Shown piece after piece: positions 54,214-63,420 of a stretch of DNA of 64,000 nt. The notes beneath the pieces were generated by a model. It did not search any database. It was not told the origin of the DNA and saw only the letters and a program-made list of their open reading frames with translations. Each line of letters opens with the position of its first letter. Positions within the stretch are counted from its first letter, which is position 1. The stretch is from Maridesulfovibrio sp. (GTDB lineage: Bacteria; Desulfobacterota; Desulfovibrionia; Desulfovibrionales; Desulfovibrionaceae), in the NCBI RefSeq assembly GCF_963676065.1, contig NZ_OY780933.1:1290001-1354000 (forward strand), given 5' to 3'. The translations under genes and the position numbers were made by a program.

Positions 54214-55713
54214 TTATACCCCGGCACTTTCCATCTCAATTGTGATCATGATTAGGGATTTGCCGTATTTTTGGCTGTGTCCACCTGCGCTGATTCCGAT
54301 CCCTTTAGATTGCTGGTCGGTTTCCTGTTCAAAACCGGCAAGAACCAAGGTCTGACCGCATTTCATTTTGACCCGCTGGCTGAAGCTGCGGGTAGATACC
54401 TGCGGTAGCTGAATGGTCAGATCACCGGAGGTGAACTCCTCCATGGAATCAAGGGAGGAAAGGGTGATGTTGTATTGCAGGATGGCTTTCCGGTTGTTCA
54501 TGATGTGCGGGATCACAGTCATGGAAAAGCCGGTGGAAACTTCACCCGGTGTCAGCTCGGAGGTCTGCATGGAATTTTCCGTGGTGGTGGAGCTGATTCC
54601 GGCAAGATAGGTGTCGCGCTTGACCACCTGAACGGGTAGGGCCTGATTGTTCATGACAATCCCGGAACCGGAAGTAAGCAGGGTGGTACGGCCGCGCTGC
54701 TTCAGAGCACGGAGCATAAGCTTGGTATCTTTCCAGTTACCGTCCAGAATTGCGGCGGTCAGAGTCCCGGCACCGGAAATTGTGCTGTAAGGCTGGCCAC
54801 CGAGCATGCTGAAGCTGGATTGTCCGGCTTTAAGAACGGATTCAATATCAAAGCCGACATCAGCGTTACGATTTATTTCTAAAGCCCAGACTTTTACGGC
54901 CAAGGCAACCTGCCTGCCCATCTTGGTGTTCAGGGATTTGATGTATCTGCCTACTCTGTGCAGGACTGGGGCGGTGTCGGTAACCGTGACCATGCCGGCT
55001 GCTTCATTGACAACAACCTTGCCGTCTTTGGAAAGCATTGCTTCAATGGATTTTTCGGTGTCTTTCCAGACATCTCCTTCAAAGCTGGCTTTGTTGGTCT
55101 GGGCTGTCTGGCTGACACTGTCCGAGGTCCTTGTGGTCTGGCCAACTCCTTCCATACTGCTGGAATCGCCGGAGCTGCCAGAAGTCTGGGATTTGTTGGT
55201 AATGGTCGATTCGTATTTGATATTGCCCGGAGCAACTGCAAGGTTAAAAGACTTGGTTTGCAAACGCGCAATTTCAACCTTTCCGCTTTGCTGGTCATAT
55301 TCCCAGCCCATGCCGAAATATTCACACATGGTGTTCAGCAGATTGGAAAGATTGCCATCATAATTGATGCGCATGCGCTTCTGTTTTTCTTTGCCGGTGG
55401 CTTCTTCGGCTTCAACCTCAATGTGCAGCGGTACAAGTTCGTTGATCCACTTGGCGATCTGGGAAGCGGTTCCGATCCTGTTGGTCAGGGTCACGCGCCG
55501 GTTGAAGATCGAAGGAAGCCTGTTGTCGTCCAGCTCTACCGGAATGGCTCCAAGGTATGGAGCATGGACAATAGAAACAGTTTTTTTGCTGCTGGCCGCT
55601 CTCATGGAAGCTGCACGGCTTTTCACCGAGCGTTCCTGTTGGGAAGACTGGAGCGGAGCGCAACTGCACAGGGTAAAAGAAAAGATGAGTATGAGTAGCA
55701 ATATGCGTTTCAT
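54214..55713 (-). CDS. pilN: PilN-like outer-membrane secretin lipoprotein
   Basis: A lipoprotein signal ends at LCSC (about residues 16-19). An N-terminal secretin domain (RVTLTNRIGTASQIAKWINE) is followed by a Ser/Thr-rich linker (about 180-215). The C-terminal secretin barrel carries ALAVKVWALEINRNADVGFD, TTLLTSGSGIVMNNQALPVQ, and the closing CGQTLVLAGFEQET. R64 PilN forms the ring through which the thin pilus leaves. It starts 2 bp after the fused trbH-pilL gene. Confidence 0.93.
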   Translation of the reverse strand: MKRILLLILIFSFTLCSCAPLQSSQQERSVKSRAASMRAASSKKTVSIVHAPYLGAIPVELDDNRLPSIFNRRVTLTNRIGTASQIAKWINELVPLHIEVEAEEATGKEKQKRMRINYDGNLSNLLNTMCEYFGMGWEYDQQSGKVEIARLQTKSFNLAVAPGNIKYESTITNKSQTSGSSGDSSSMEGVGQTTRTSDSVSQTAQTNKASFEGDVWKDTEKSIEAMLSKDGKVVVNEAAGMVTVTDTAPVLHRVGRYIKSLNTKMGRQVALAVKVWALEINRNADVGFDIESVLKAGQSSFSMLGGQPYSTISGAGTLTAAILDGNWKDTKLMLRALKQRGRTTLLTSGSGIVMNNQALPVQVVKRDTYLAGISSTTTENSMQTSELTPGEVSTGFSMTVIPHIMNNRKAILQYNITLSSLDSMEEFTSGDLTIQLPQVSTRSFSQRVKMKCGQTLVLAGFEQETDQQSKGIGISAGGHSQKYGKSLIMITIEMESAGV

Positions 55714-55715
55714 GC

Positions 55716-56444
55716 TTAATCCTCGCTGACAACAATGTGTTTGTTTTTTTGGTAAAGGGTCACGCGCAGGGAATTTCCGTTTGCGTGCATCCGAGAGAAG
55801 AGGCGTTTGATTGCCCGTGGAAATGTGTCTCTGAAGGTGGCGTGGGATTGCATTTCAAAGTCGTGATTTGCTTTCCAGACCAGCGTGTATTCGGCGCGAC
55901 CGGCCCAGCGTTTGAGCTGGTCACGAAGACCACCGGGAACGATCGACCAGTTTTCGTTAAGAGGTGATTCAACCTGCTCGGCATCACCGCCGACAAATTC
56001 AAAGAATGCCGGGGTCTGGGTAAGTAGACCGGATTTTTCAAATCCTTCAAAAGTCAGGTTGTAGACCTGCCCGAAGGACCAGCCGTCTGAAGAACCGAGG
56101 TACAGATAATAGAGTGTGCTGTTAGTGATGGAATCGAAGACCATATTCATATCCAGCACATTGTGATCAGTTGTTTTAGGACTGAACTGGAAACCCTGTT
56201 CACGCAGGTTAGCTTCAAATTTCCAGCCGCAGGGATTGTCGGAAACAGTCAGGTGCAGCACGGTGCGGCCCGGAGGATAATGGGCGGCAACCTTGAGCGC
56301 TGCTTCCTCAACGATGGAGTCAACTTCGTGCTCTTCATACATTGGCGCGGCCTGTTCAACCACTTCGACCTGTTTGGTTGCTGCACGCCAAGCATTGCAG
56401 CCGGTGGGGAAGATCAGCAGGATGATCAGAATCAGGATTCTCAT
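55716..56444 (-). CDS. Lipoprotein joining a TrbH-like part and a PilL/TcpQ-like part
   Basis: A lipobox PTGC (Cys16) starts the mature protein. Residues about 41-140 resemble TrbH: VAAHYPPGRTVLHL, ANLREQGFQF, then MVFDSITNSTLYYLYLGSSD. Residues about 165-242 resemble the TcpQ domain of PilL: NWSIVPGGLRDQLKRWAGRA, then YTLVWKANHDFEM, and AIKRLFSRMHANGNSLRVTL. Its neighbours are trbG before (ATGA overlap) and pilN after (2-bp gap), so it holds both the trbH position and the pilL position. As one outer-membrane lipoprotein it could tie the T4SS core to the pilus secretin. Confidence 0.75.
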   Translation of the reverse strand: MRILILIILLIFPTGCNAWRAATKQVEVVEQAAPMYEEHEVDSIVEEAALKVAAHYPPGRTVLHLTVSDNPCGWKFEANLREQGFQFSPKTTDHNVLDMNMVFDSITNSTLYYLYLGSSDGWSFGQVYNLTFEGFEKSGLLTQTPAFFEFVGGDAEQVESPLNENWSIVPGGLRDQLKRWAGRAEYTLVWKANHDFEMQSHATFRDTFPRAIKRLFSRMHANGNSLRVTLYQKNKHIVVSED

Positions 56445-57436
56445 TTGGTCACCTCAATTCTGGTTATTTCCACTTTGGCCTGATCCATTCCGGTTCCGGC
56501 CACGAGGATTGCTTTTTCAAAGATCTCATCAACGATCATGGCGTTGCCCTTGACCCGGTAATTGACGATCGCTTCCTGCCCGGCCTTTTCTACCAGCAGC
56601 ACCGGAATTTCAGTCTGGGTAGAAGTCCTCGGCAACTGAATAAAAGTGCGGATTCCGTCGTTGTATACGCGCATAGGCTTCCAGCTCGCATCATCACCGC
56701 TGATGGTGTAGCTGAAGTCCAAAGCGGAAAGATCCACGTTTTTTCCTTCGATCTGGGTGGTGTCCCAGATGTCTTTTTTCTTTTTGCGCTTCAGGCTGGC
56801 CTTGAGGACTTTCTGCTGATCTTCCGGATAGATGAAAGAAACATATGGATTGTAGTCCTTGCGCCGGGAGACAAGCTTTAGATGGTAAACTCTGCGGTCG
56901 GTGGTGATTACGGCAGTTGTTACGAGTCCGGCATCAAGTGGCTTGATTATGATGTGGGTTGCTTCTCGGCCTGGTGTTCCGGATTGTCCTACAACGACCA
57001 TCCAGCGCGCGGTGTCGCCGACAATTACATCATTGACGTTTTCACCGGGCTGAAGCTCCAGATCAGAAGTCATGAGCGGGGAACAGATGATGGTTGGCAT
57101 GGTTGCGCCGAAGACGTAAACAACCTTGCCATTGCTCTGCATGACCGGATTAATTTTGCGGTTGATCCATTCTTTGGAAAGCTTGAGGGCTTCCCATTCT
57201 TTGCTATTAAGACGAACGTTTGTTTTAGAGATGTAGTCCGGCTGCGCTATTGCGGTCGTCAAATAAGACTGATTTTTTGCTACTTCAGCACTGTTTTTAG
57301 GTGGTGAAGGCTGTGCAAATACCGTGTTCATCAATCCCTGTTCAGAATTTTGCTGTCCAGCTTGCTGCTGATTAGACGCAGCCCAGCAGGAACAGGCGAT
57401 TAGAACAAAGAATAAGGTAAAAATGAGATACTTCAT
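56441..57436 (-). CDS. trbG: TrbG/VirB9-like T4SS core protein
   Basis: A signal peptide (about 1-20) is followed by a variable region, then the VirB9 N-domain (VVYVFGATMPTIICSPLMTS, GENVNDVIVGDTARWMVVV) with TTAVITTDRRVYHLKLVS, and the C-terminal domain (LDFSYTISGDDASWKPMRVY, then DGIRTFIQLP) that contacts VirB7 and VirB10 at the outer membrane. It forms the T4SS core ring with TrbH and TrbI. It lies 8 bp after trbF and overlaps the trbH-pilL start. Confidence 0.93.
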   Translation of the reverse strand: MKYLIFTLFFVLIACSCWAASNQQQAGQQNSEQGLMNTVFAQPSPPKNSAEVAKNQSYLTTAIAQPDYISKTNVRLNSKEWEALKLSKEWINRKINPVMQSNGKVVYVFGATMPTIICSPLMTSDLELQPGENVNDVIVGDTARWMVVVGQSGTPGREATHIIIKPLDAGLVTTAVITTDRRVYHLKLVSRRKDYNPYVSFIYPEDQQKVLKASLKRKKKKDIWDTTQIEGKNVDLSALDFSYTISGDDASWKPMRVYNDGIRTFIQLPRTSTQTEIPVLLVEKAGQEAIVNYRVKGNAMIVDEIFEKAILVAGTGMDQAKVEITRIEVTK

Positions 57437-57444
57437 TTCTGCTC

Positions 57445-58104
57445 CTATTGTTCAAGAAGTTTTGCCCATGACAGCTCGGTGATATAGACACCGGCAGGGT
57501 TGCGGATGATCTGGCTGTCAGTTGTAGGGGAAGATATGCGAACTTTTACGGTCGCTTCATATTTGGTGCTGGAGATGGCGACACCGGAATGGTTGCGCAC
57601 TGTTTCCAGCCATTCTATACGCCAGCTTTCGGAGCTGACCGGGAGAGGAATGCCCTTGATATCAACCTCAACGAGTACCTTCTGGCCCCGTTCATAAGGG
57701 TTGTTCGCCTCGTACCAACTGCGGGTCGCGCCACGGGCCGCGCCGATCACAAACGAGGACATGCGCTGAACCATCTTCTTTTGTAGCCCAATATCAGCGG
57801 TAACGGTCCGCCAATTGACGATGAGGTTGGCGATTTCGGCCTGAATGATCCGGGCGGAAATAGGTTCAGCCTGATCAGCACGTTTCACGGCAACAGAATG
57901 ACCGAGTTTATCCACTTCAACCACGTAGGGAACGACCTTATTCTGGGTAGCCTGAATGGTATTTATCGTTAGCGAAAGAAGGCAGGTAGCAAGCAGGCCA
58001 AGGGCAAAATTACGCCACTGGTTACGACTGGTTATGTAACTGCCGTAGCGCTCAAACCATTCTTCTTTGGCGTTGAGGTATGGGGATTCAGTTGTTTTAG
58101 ACAT
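57445..58104 (-). CDS. trbF: TrbF/VirB8-like T4SS protein
   Basis: A cytoplasmic N-terminus (NAKEEWFERYGSYITSRNQW) is followed by one membrane helix (about 33-52) and a periplasmic VirB8 NTF2-like domain with VVPYVVEVDKLGHSVAV and the late GVYITELSWAKLLEQ. VirB8 proteins dimerise at the inner membrane and nucleate channel assembly. It lies between trbL (18-bp gap) and trbG (8 bp). Confidence 0.92.
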   Translation of the reverse strand: MSKTTESPYLNAKEEWFERYGSYITSRNQWRNFALGLLATCLLSLTINTIQATQNKVVPYVVEVDKLGHSVAVKRADQAEPISARIIQAEIANLIVNWRTVTADIGLQKKMVQRMSSFVIGAARGATRSWYEANNPYERGQKVLVEVDIKGIPLPVSSESWRIEWLETVRNHSGVAISSTKYEATVKVRISSPTTDSQIIRNPAGVYITELSWAKLLEQ

Positions 58105-58122
58105 TGATTATTACTCCATTGG

Positions 58123-59352
58123 TTAAGGATGCCACCAGTCGTTTGATGGTCCAGAATCTGCTTGTTCCATTTTGAAAGCTTCGTGCTGAGCTTTCACGCT
58201 GCTGCGAACTCCGGCCGATCTGCCTTGCGAAAGGTTATCGCGTAAGGCTCTCATTCCTGTGCCGGCTACATGGCCAATTTTGCCCATGCCACTTTTCCCG
58301 GCTGAGTCCGCGAAGGAACAAGCTTCCTTAAGAGAATCCATGCTTCGTTTAGCTCCAACAGCACCACCCAACCCGCCACTAAAACCACGCCCAGCAGCCA
58401 GAGTGGCCGTACTGACAGCTGTAACTGCGGAAGCCATGGCATTTCCTGTTGAAACATGAGAACCGTTGACTATTCCTGAAACAATGTCTGGGATGGACAT
58501 GGTGAGAGCGAGTATGATTACTGATGCGCCTAGAACTACAAAGATTTCCTGAACATTTTTTGCGTTAAGTGCTACGAATTCGTTGATGAAAGTAATACTT
58601 AAAGAAACAAGGAGTTGCATGACAAAGAGCTTTAAAGCGACTGAAAGTGCATAGCGCAGGAAATTGATGGCATATTCTCTGGTTATCTGCGCACCACCCA
58701 AGCCGAGAAGTATGGCCCCGGCATTGAGGACAATGAAGGATTCGCATTTTACCAGCATCATCTGGGCTGCAATAAGAGAAAATGTAATGATTAATGCTAT
58801 TGCGCATAGAGCATATACGGTACCGGTAATAGGACTCCACACTGATGCTTCAGCCCAAATTTTTCCTAGTATTTTCATGCCAGCTTTGAAAATAGCTGTT
58901 GGTGTGGCTTCTGGAGCCCCGGCGTCCTGAGCTATATGGCTAAAAAGAGCCATGATTGAATTGGACCATTCTTTATAGTGGAAAATAGTCACCAACATTA
59001 TGGTGGAGAACAATACGAACAGAAGCAGTTCTGATATGATTTCTTCTACTGGTGCTCTTTTAATGCCGAGCCTTATTCCTTTCCATACAATATCTATAAT
59101 GAGCAGATATTTAAAAAGGGCGAGGGAATATCCTTGTATAAGAGGCTCCCATTTATCTGACTCTGTTTGAAATCGATTCAGAAGTATAGAGAGAAGGTGT
59201 GTGTCTTGAGTTGGTTCGATTGTTTCTTGAGCGAAGGCACTGGTCGCAAGTAGTAATAAAATTGTACTCAACCCAACAATATAGAAGAACTTTTTGTTGC
59301 TTATAAATAAGTGTAAGGGTATATTTTTACAAATTTTAAAGGAGATATTCAT
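58123..59352 (-). CDS. trbL: TrbL/VirB6-like inner-membrane channel protein
   Basis: A signal-like N-terminus is followed by about six membrane helices in residues 25-310. The order and the Gly-rich region NAGAILLGLGGAQITREYAI match TrbL, and a long Ala/Gly/Ser-rich hydrophilic C-terminus follows. It forms the inner-membrane gate for DNA. Its ATG (59352) lies one base from the ATG of an oppositely directed small gene (59354): the shared sequence is CATTATG. Its own AAAGG site lies within that gene. Confidence 0.9.
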   Translation of the reverse strand: MNISFKICKNIPLHLFISNKKFFYIVGLSTILLLLATSAFAQETIEPTQDTHLLSILLNRFQTESDKWEPLIQGYSLALFKYLLIIDIVWKGIRLGIKRAPVEEIISELLLFVLFSTIMLVTIFHYKEWSNSIMALFSHIAQDAGAPEATPTAIFKAGMKILGKIWAEASVWSPITGTVYALCAIALIITFSLIAAQMMLVKCESFIVLNAGAILLGLGGAQITREYAINFLRYALSVALKLFVMQLLVSLSITFINEFVALNAKNVQEIFVVLGASVIILALTMSIPDIVSGIVNGSHVSTGNAMASAVTAVSTATLAAGRGFSGGLGGAVGAKRSMDSLKEACSFADSAGKSGMGKIGHVAGTGMRALRDNLSQGRSAGVRSSVKAQHEAFKMEQADSGPSNDWWHP

Positions 59353-59353
59353 T

Positions 59354-59581
59354 ATGCGAACCTTTCTGCTTTTTGTTATGTTTTTTGCCTTTTTTTCTGG
59401 TTGTACTCAGAACGAACAGCAGGCTGAAGTTAAGGGAATTAAACCTCACACTCTTGCAGAGGATGCAGCTAAGAGCGGTATCAAATGGGATGAAGAATCG
59501 ACTAAGGCTTTTATGAATCGGTTTGTTGAGTTAGATTCCTCTGCAAATTCCACTCAACCAAAGGCCAAGGCCAAGAATTAA
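59354..59581 (+). CDS. trbK: Small lipoprotein at the trbK position, inverted; probable entry-exclusion protein
   Basis: This 75-aa lipoprotein starts MRTFLLFVMFFAFFSGC (lipobox FSGC, Cys17) and continues as a short charged chain ending PKAKAKN. GGAG lies 9 nt before the ATG. In RP4/Ti operons trbK, a small lipoprotein for entry exclusion, lies between trbJ and trbL. This gene fills exactly that gap but on the plus strand: it starts 1 nt from the trbL start and ends 1 nt beyond the trbJ stop. TrbK identity rests on position, size and lipobox only. Confidence 0.7.
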   Translation: MRTFLLFVMFFAFFSGCTQNEQQAEVKGIKPHTLAEDAAKSGIKWDEESTKAFMNRFVELDSSANSTQPKAKAKN

Positions 59582-60402
59582 AAGTGATTGCTGACCGGTT
59601 CCGGATCTTCCCTGTCGAGTTGTTTCTTGTAGATGTTTTTGAAGAATGTTTCTTCATGCAGCCTACGGGTTTGATCTTCCTTTTCTTGTTTTTGTTGGAG
59701 CATTATTTGATTCTGGATATGTATTGCCATGAGTGCACGTAACTTTCTTGCCTCTGTTATCTGGACTAAAGAGAGACGGTTGGCCGCATCCAGAGCCTGC
59801 ATACGGCCTTCTGGCGAACTTAAAAGTTGGTCGATGTAGGCATCAAATTCTTCTGATTCGCTGATTTCTTTCAGCATTTGTCCAGAGGCTTTGAATGTTG
59901 CCTTTGCTGCTTCATCCACTCTTTCAGACCAATCGGCATAGTGTTTGTAAAATTGGGGATTGACTTCTCCAGAAGGGAGACCGACGAGCTGTTTTGCTGA
60001 ATTGAAGTTCGGGTAATGAGCGTCATAAACACCATCCAGCACTTCTATGTTTGCAACGGTTTCTTTTAGTCCCATTGTCAGAGAAGCAAGTTGTTTGAAA
60101 TCACGGATAACGCTGTTCTTGATGGCAAACGGCAGACGGATGGTATTTTTGACCATGTTCACGTACTGCTCGATGTTTTGCTTCACCATCATGATCTGCT
60201 GCTGGGTCTGCATCATTTCTTCTGCATAGGTCTTCCACAGGGATTCAAGCTGTTCTATGTTGGTGGCCCGTTCCAGTGCTTGCAGGAATTTGTCACTGCA
60301 GTTGGTGCAGGTGACAACCATGGCTGAAGCTGGAGTCGAAACAGTTAAAAAAGCTCCAATGAAAATGGAGGTAATTATTAATTTCATTTTAGTGATTTTC
60401 AT
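59578..60402 (-). CDS. trbJ: TrbJ/VirB5-like T4SS protein
   Basis: A signal peptide (about 1-27, ending PASA) is followed by a CTNC motif and a largely helical chain (QALERATNIEQLESLWKTYA, then QQQIMMVKQNIEQYVNMVKN) of TrbJ type. Such proteins sit at the pilus tip or help pilin assembly. It overlaps trbE by 4 bp (60399-60402), and its stop overlaps the end of the inverted trbK gene. Confidence 0.9.
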   Translation of the reverse strand: MKITKMKLIITSIFIGAFLTVSTPASAMVVTCTNCSDKFLQALERATNIEQLESLWKTYAEEMMQTQQQIMMVKQNIEQYVNMVKNTIRLPFAIKNSVIRDFKQLASLTMGLKETVANIEVLDGVYDAHYPNFNSAKQLVGLPSGEVNPQFYKHYADWSERVDEAAKATFKASGQMLKEISESEEFDAYIDQLLSSPEGRMQALDAANRLSLVQITEARKLRALMAIHIQNQIMLQQKQEKEDQTRRLHEETFFKNIYKKQLDREDPEPVSNHF

Positions 60403-62822
60403 TTGAAATCTCCTTGTCTTTCTTCAAGCCACTTTTGTGGCCAGTTCTGTCCATGGAGCTTGTCCAACTCTTTGATCCGCGCAATGCTTCCTTTGTCGGA
60501 GGAACCAACAAAGGAAAGAGCTATCGGACCTAGGGCCAAGTCAATAAGCCTGCGTCCTTCAGGGGAAACAACGTAGTAATCGCGTTTGGGGGCGGATGAT
60601 GCGATGATTTCTATCTGCCGGGAATTGAGTCCCAGATTTTGGTAAAGCTGGTACTGAGCTTCCTGAATCGCGGTTGCGTTCGGAAGGAAAATTTTTGTAG
60701 GGCAGGACTCCACAAGGACATCAAGGATTCCAGATCGAGCGGAATCAGACAAAGATTGGGTTGCAAGGATTACGGCGCATCCAGCCTTACGCAGAACCTT
60801 GAGCCATTCGCGAATCTTTTCCTTGAACACTTTATGACCAAGCATGATCCAAGCCTCATCCAGAATCAAAATGGCCGGCTGTCCGGTCAGTGCTTTTTCA
60901 ATTCGGTGAAAAAGATAGAGCAGAACGGGAATTAGGTTTTTATCACCAAGGTTCATAAGCTCTTCAATTTCAAAGACCATGAAATCGGAAATTCCAAGAT
61001 CGTCAACGGGGGCATCCAGTAATGTCCCCATGGCTCCTTGCCCGGTATAGTGTTTGATTGCTTCACGCAGCTCGGTGTCCTGAATACTGTGATAAAAATC
61101 TGTAAGGGATCGCAGGTTCGGCGGGTTGTTCCTGATCATATTCATGGCGGAGTGTATTGCATTCCTATGCGCCGGCAAAACGGTCAGTCCCTGCAAGGTG
61201 GCACAAGTTTCAATCCATCCCTCAGCCCAACTCTGTTCTGAATCTGATTCTACATGTTGAAGAGGAGCAAATGACAGGCTGGAATCATCGCCGGCTATTT
61301 CATAATGAGATCCACCGACAGCCTTACAAAGGGGAAACATAGACATACCCTTGTCAAAGGCGAAAATAGTTGCTTTAGGATAGCGTCTGAATTGAGCTGC
61401 AATAATTCCCAAGAGAGTAGACTTACCTGCGCCGGTGGGACCGAATATCAGTGTGTGTCCGATATCGCTTACATGAAGGTTTAATCTGTATGGCGTGGAA
61501 CCATCTGTAGCGCAATGCATTAGTGGTGGAGAATTGGGAGGAAACATGGGTGAAGGATTGTATTCACGTCCGGACCAGATCGTCGCCAGCGGCAGCAGGT
61601 CCGCAAGGTTCATTGTATTAATAATCGGCCTGCGGATGTTAGCGAATGAGTTCCCTGGATGTGTACCAAGCCATGCTTCTAAAGCATTGATAGTTTCTAC
61701 CATGCAGTGAAAACCCCTTACCTGGATCTGTCTACGCAGTTCCCTAATCGCGTAGTCCAGTTCTTCGGGATCTGAACTCATTAAAACAATGCTTGATGTA
61801 TAGAAGCCTGCTCCGACAAGTCCGGATTGAATTTCCTGAATGGCATCTTCGGCATCTTCGGTCATGCTCTTTGCATCATTATCTGTTCTGGCATTGGCAC
61901 TGTTAAATACGCCATCAATTAATTTGACCATTTTCTGGCGCCATGATTTTCTGTATTTTTCAAGCTCCTTGAGGGCTTCAAGCTGGTCCATAAATATGAA
62001 TCTGTTGGAAAAACGGTATTCGACCGGTAATCCTTCAAAGCAACATAGGATGGAGGGATAGCTTTCAGGTGGAAGCCCGGAAAGAGAAAGCATACTGATA
62101 TATTTATCGCCGATCTTTGGTTGAATTCCGCCATAAAGATCCTCGTTGCCGATAATTGCATCAAGGTACATGGGGGTATGCGGAAGAACTATGGGGTGGT
62201 TGTCGCCTGTGATGCACCTAGTGAGCAGAGTCAGTAAAGGTGAGTATGTTTGAATATGATCAAATTCGTCTTTGACTGCTTCGTCCCTGAGACGAGCCAT
62301 CTGCATGGCTGAAGATAAAGCGTCTTCAAGCTCATCAAGGGCTGATTTAAATTTGGAAAGATTTTTTTCAAGAGTGTTTGTCTGGACGGCATTTTCATAG
62401 GCCATGCTACCCAGCTTTTCGGAAAAGAATTGCGGCTTATAGCTTACTACCAGAAAAGTTTCAGTGGAGTAGAACATTCCCGCAGCCTGAAACATGCGGC
62501 GGCGTTCTTCTTCTATTAATTTAGTTACGCGATCAGGGAAAAAACTGGCACCGGCATGTGGATATGCCGTTGATGGTGAGCGAATAGCTTCAACATGGCA
62601 CATCCAGCCGCTATCCAGAATCTTGAGAGCGTTGTTCACGGTATTGCTGACCGTGCTTAATTCGGCAGCAGTGCTCGAAGCCGTGTCTTTTGCCCTGAAT
62701 TGCCAGCCGGCCATGAGTGAGCCGTCTTTGCAAAGGATTATTCCATTTTCAACCATGGCAGCATATGGCAGGAGGTCCGGAAGACCTTTGGCTTGGTCAC
62801 GGTAGTCGTTTAATTTGATCAT
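60399..62822 (-). CDS. trbE: TrbE/VirB4-like T4SS ATPase
   Basis: This 807-aa protein has an N-terminal domain starting DLLPYAAMVENGIILCKDGS and a C-terminal RecA-like ATPase: Walker A TLIFGPTGAGKSTLLG (about residue 458 on), Walker B AILILDEAWIMLG, and ILATQSLSDSA. VirB4 is the essential motor for pilin extraction and substrate transfer. It follows trbD by 11 bp. The length is that of RP4 TrbE without an attached VirB3. Confidence 0.95.
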   Translation of the reverse strand: MIKLNDYRDQAKGLPDLLPYAAMVENGIILCKDGSLMAGWQFRAKDTASSTAAELSTVSNTVNNALKILDSGWMCHVEAIRSPSTAYPHAGASFFPDRVTKLIEEERRRMFQAAGMFYSTETFLVVSYKPQFFSEKLGSMAYENAVQTNTLEKNLSKFKSALDELEDALSSAMQMARLRDEAVKDEFDHIQTYSPLLTLLTRCITGDNHPIVLPHTPMYLDAIIGNEDLYGGIQPKIGDKYISMLSLSGLPPESYPSILCCFEGLPVEYRFSNRFIFMDQLEALKELEKYRKSWRQKMVKLIDGVFNSANARTDNDAKSMTEDAEDAIQEIQSGLVGAGFYTSSIVLMSSDPEELDYAIRELRRQIQVRGFHCMVETINALEAWLGTHPGNSFANIRRPIINTMNLADLLPLATIWSGREYNPSPMFPPNSPPLMHCATDGSTPYRLNLHVSDIGHTLIFGPTGAGKSTLLGIIAAQFRRYPKATIFAFDKGMSMFPLCKAVGGSHYEIAGDDSSLSFAPLQHVESDSEQSWAEGWIETCATLQGLTVLPAHRNAIHSAMNMIRNNPPNLRSLTDFYHSIQDTELREAIKHYTGQGAMGTLLDAPVDDLGISDFMVFEIEELMNLGDKNLIPVLLYLFHRIEKALTGQPAILILDEAWIMLGHKVFKEKIREWLKVLRKAGCAVILATQSLSDSARSGILDVLVESCPTKIFLPNATAIQEAQYQLYQNLGLNSRQIEIIASSAPKRDYYVVSPEGRRLIDLALGPIALSFVGSSDKGSIARIKELDKLHGQNWPQKWLEERQGDFK

Positions 62823-62833
62823 GAAATATCTCT

Positions 62834-63109
62834 TTATTTACTAAATGGAGTTGATCGCGCAGGGTAATAAGCCTGCTGTTTTCTGTGTCGGAGCCAGACC
62901 TGAAACATTTGAGGATCTTTTTTTGCCATATTTTGGAAAATGAAAAGCGAAGCGACCCAGAACACAACTCCGGTAATCCCTGAAATAATCGTTGTTCCCC
63001 CAACTCCCAGAACAATGGCGATGAGAGCGGACACCATAACCAGTTCTCTATCTCCGCCCATGACGAGAATTTTTCTGTTTAGGGATTCATGAATTACGAC
63101 TGTTCTCAC
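62834..63109 (-). CDS. trbD: TrbD/VirB3-like inner-membrane protein
   Basis: This 91-aa protein has VVIHESLNRKILVMGGDREL before two close membrane helices (about 24-55), then FQVWLRHRKQQAYYPARSTP, the conserved TrbD/VirB3 C-terminal pattern. It overlaps trbC by 4 bp and precedes trbE. Confidence 0.92.
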   Translation of the reverse strand: MRTVVIHESLNRKILVMGGDRELVMVSALIAIVLGVGGTTIISGITGVVFWVASLFIFQNMAKKDPQMFQVWLRHRKQQAYYPARSTPFSK

Positions 63110-63420
63110 AGAACTGCTCCAGTAAATGTCCAGGTGTTTTCAACTAGAGTAGAACCGAAAACTACGATGCAGATGGCAAGCACCACACCAAGCAGCAATT
63201 TTATCGGGCCGGTCATATCATCGTGGCGAAAGATCAAAGTCAGGCCGACACCTACGATTCCTCCTATCGACATGTATTTACCGACGGGGCCGGTAAAGAT
63301 GCCTACAAAGGTTTCAAACGGTGTGTTGAAGTCCGTGATGGATGTTGAAGCCTGCGCATAGTCAGGAATGAGCATCATGCCGGCTAAAGCCAACATCAGA
63401 AGTTTGTTAGTTCTTTTCAT
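63106..63420 (-). CDS. trbC: TrbC/VirB2-like conjugative pilin
   Basis: This 104-aa prepilin has a signal peptide (about 1-24, cleavage near YAQA|S) and two hydrophobic segments separated by a short charged loop (FRHDDMTGP), as in VirB2/TrbC. In RP4 the TraF protease trims and cyclises TrbC; a TraF homologue is present here. It overlaps the trbB end by 14 bp. Confidence 0.9.
   Translation of the reverse strand: MKRTNKLLMLALAGMMLIPDYAQASTSITDFNTPFETFVGIFTGPVGKYMSIGGIVGVGLTLIFRHDDMTGPIKLLLGVVLAICIVVFGSTLVENTWTFTGAVL

Noticed and set aside
54806..55698. Plus-strand frames of 185 and 246 codons opposite pilN
   Set aside because: They overlap each other and the secretin gene; their length reflects codon bias of pilN.
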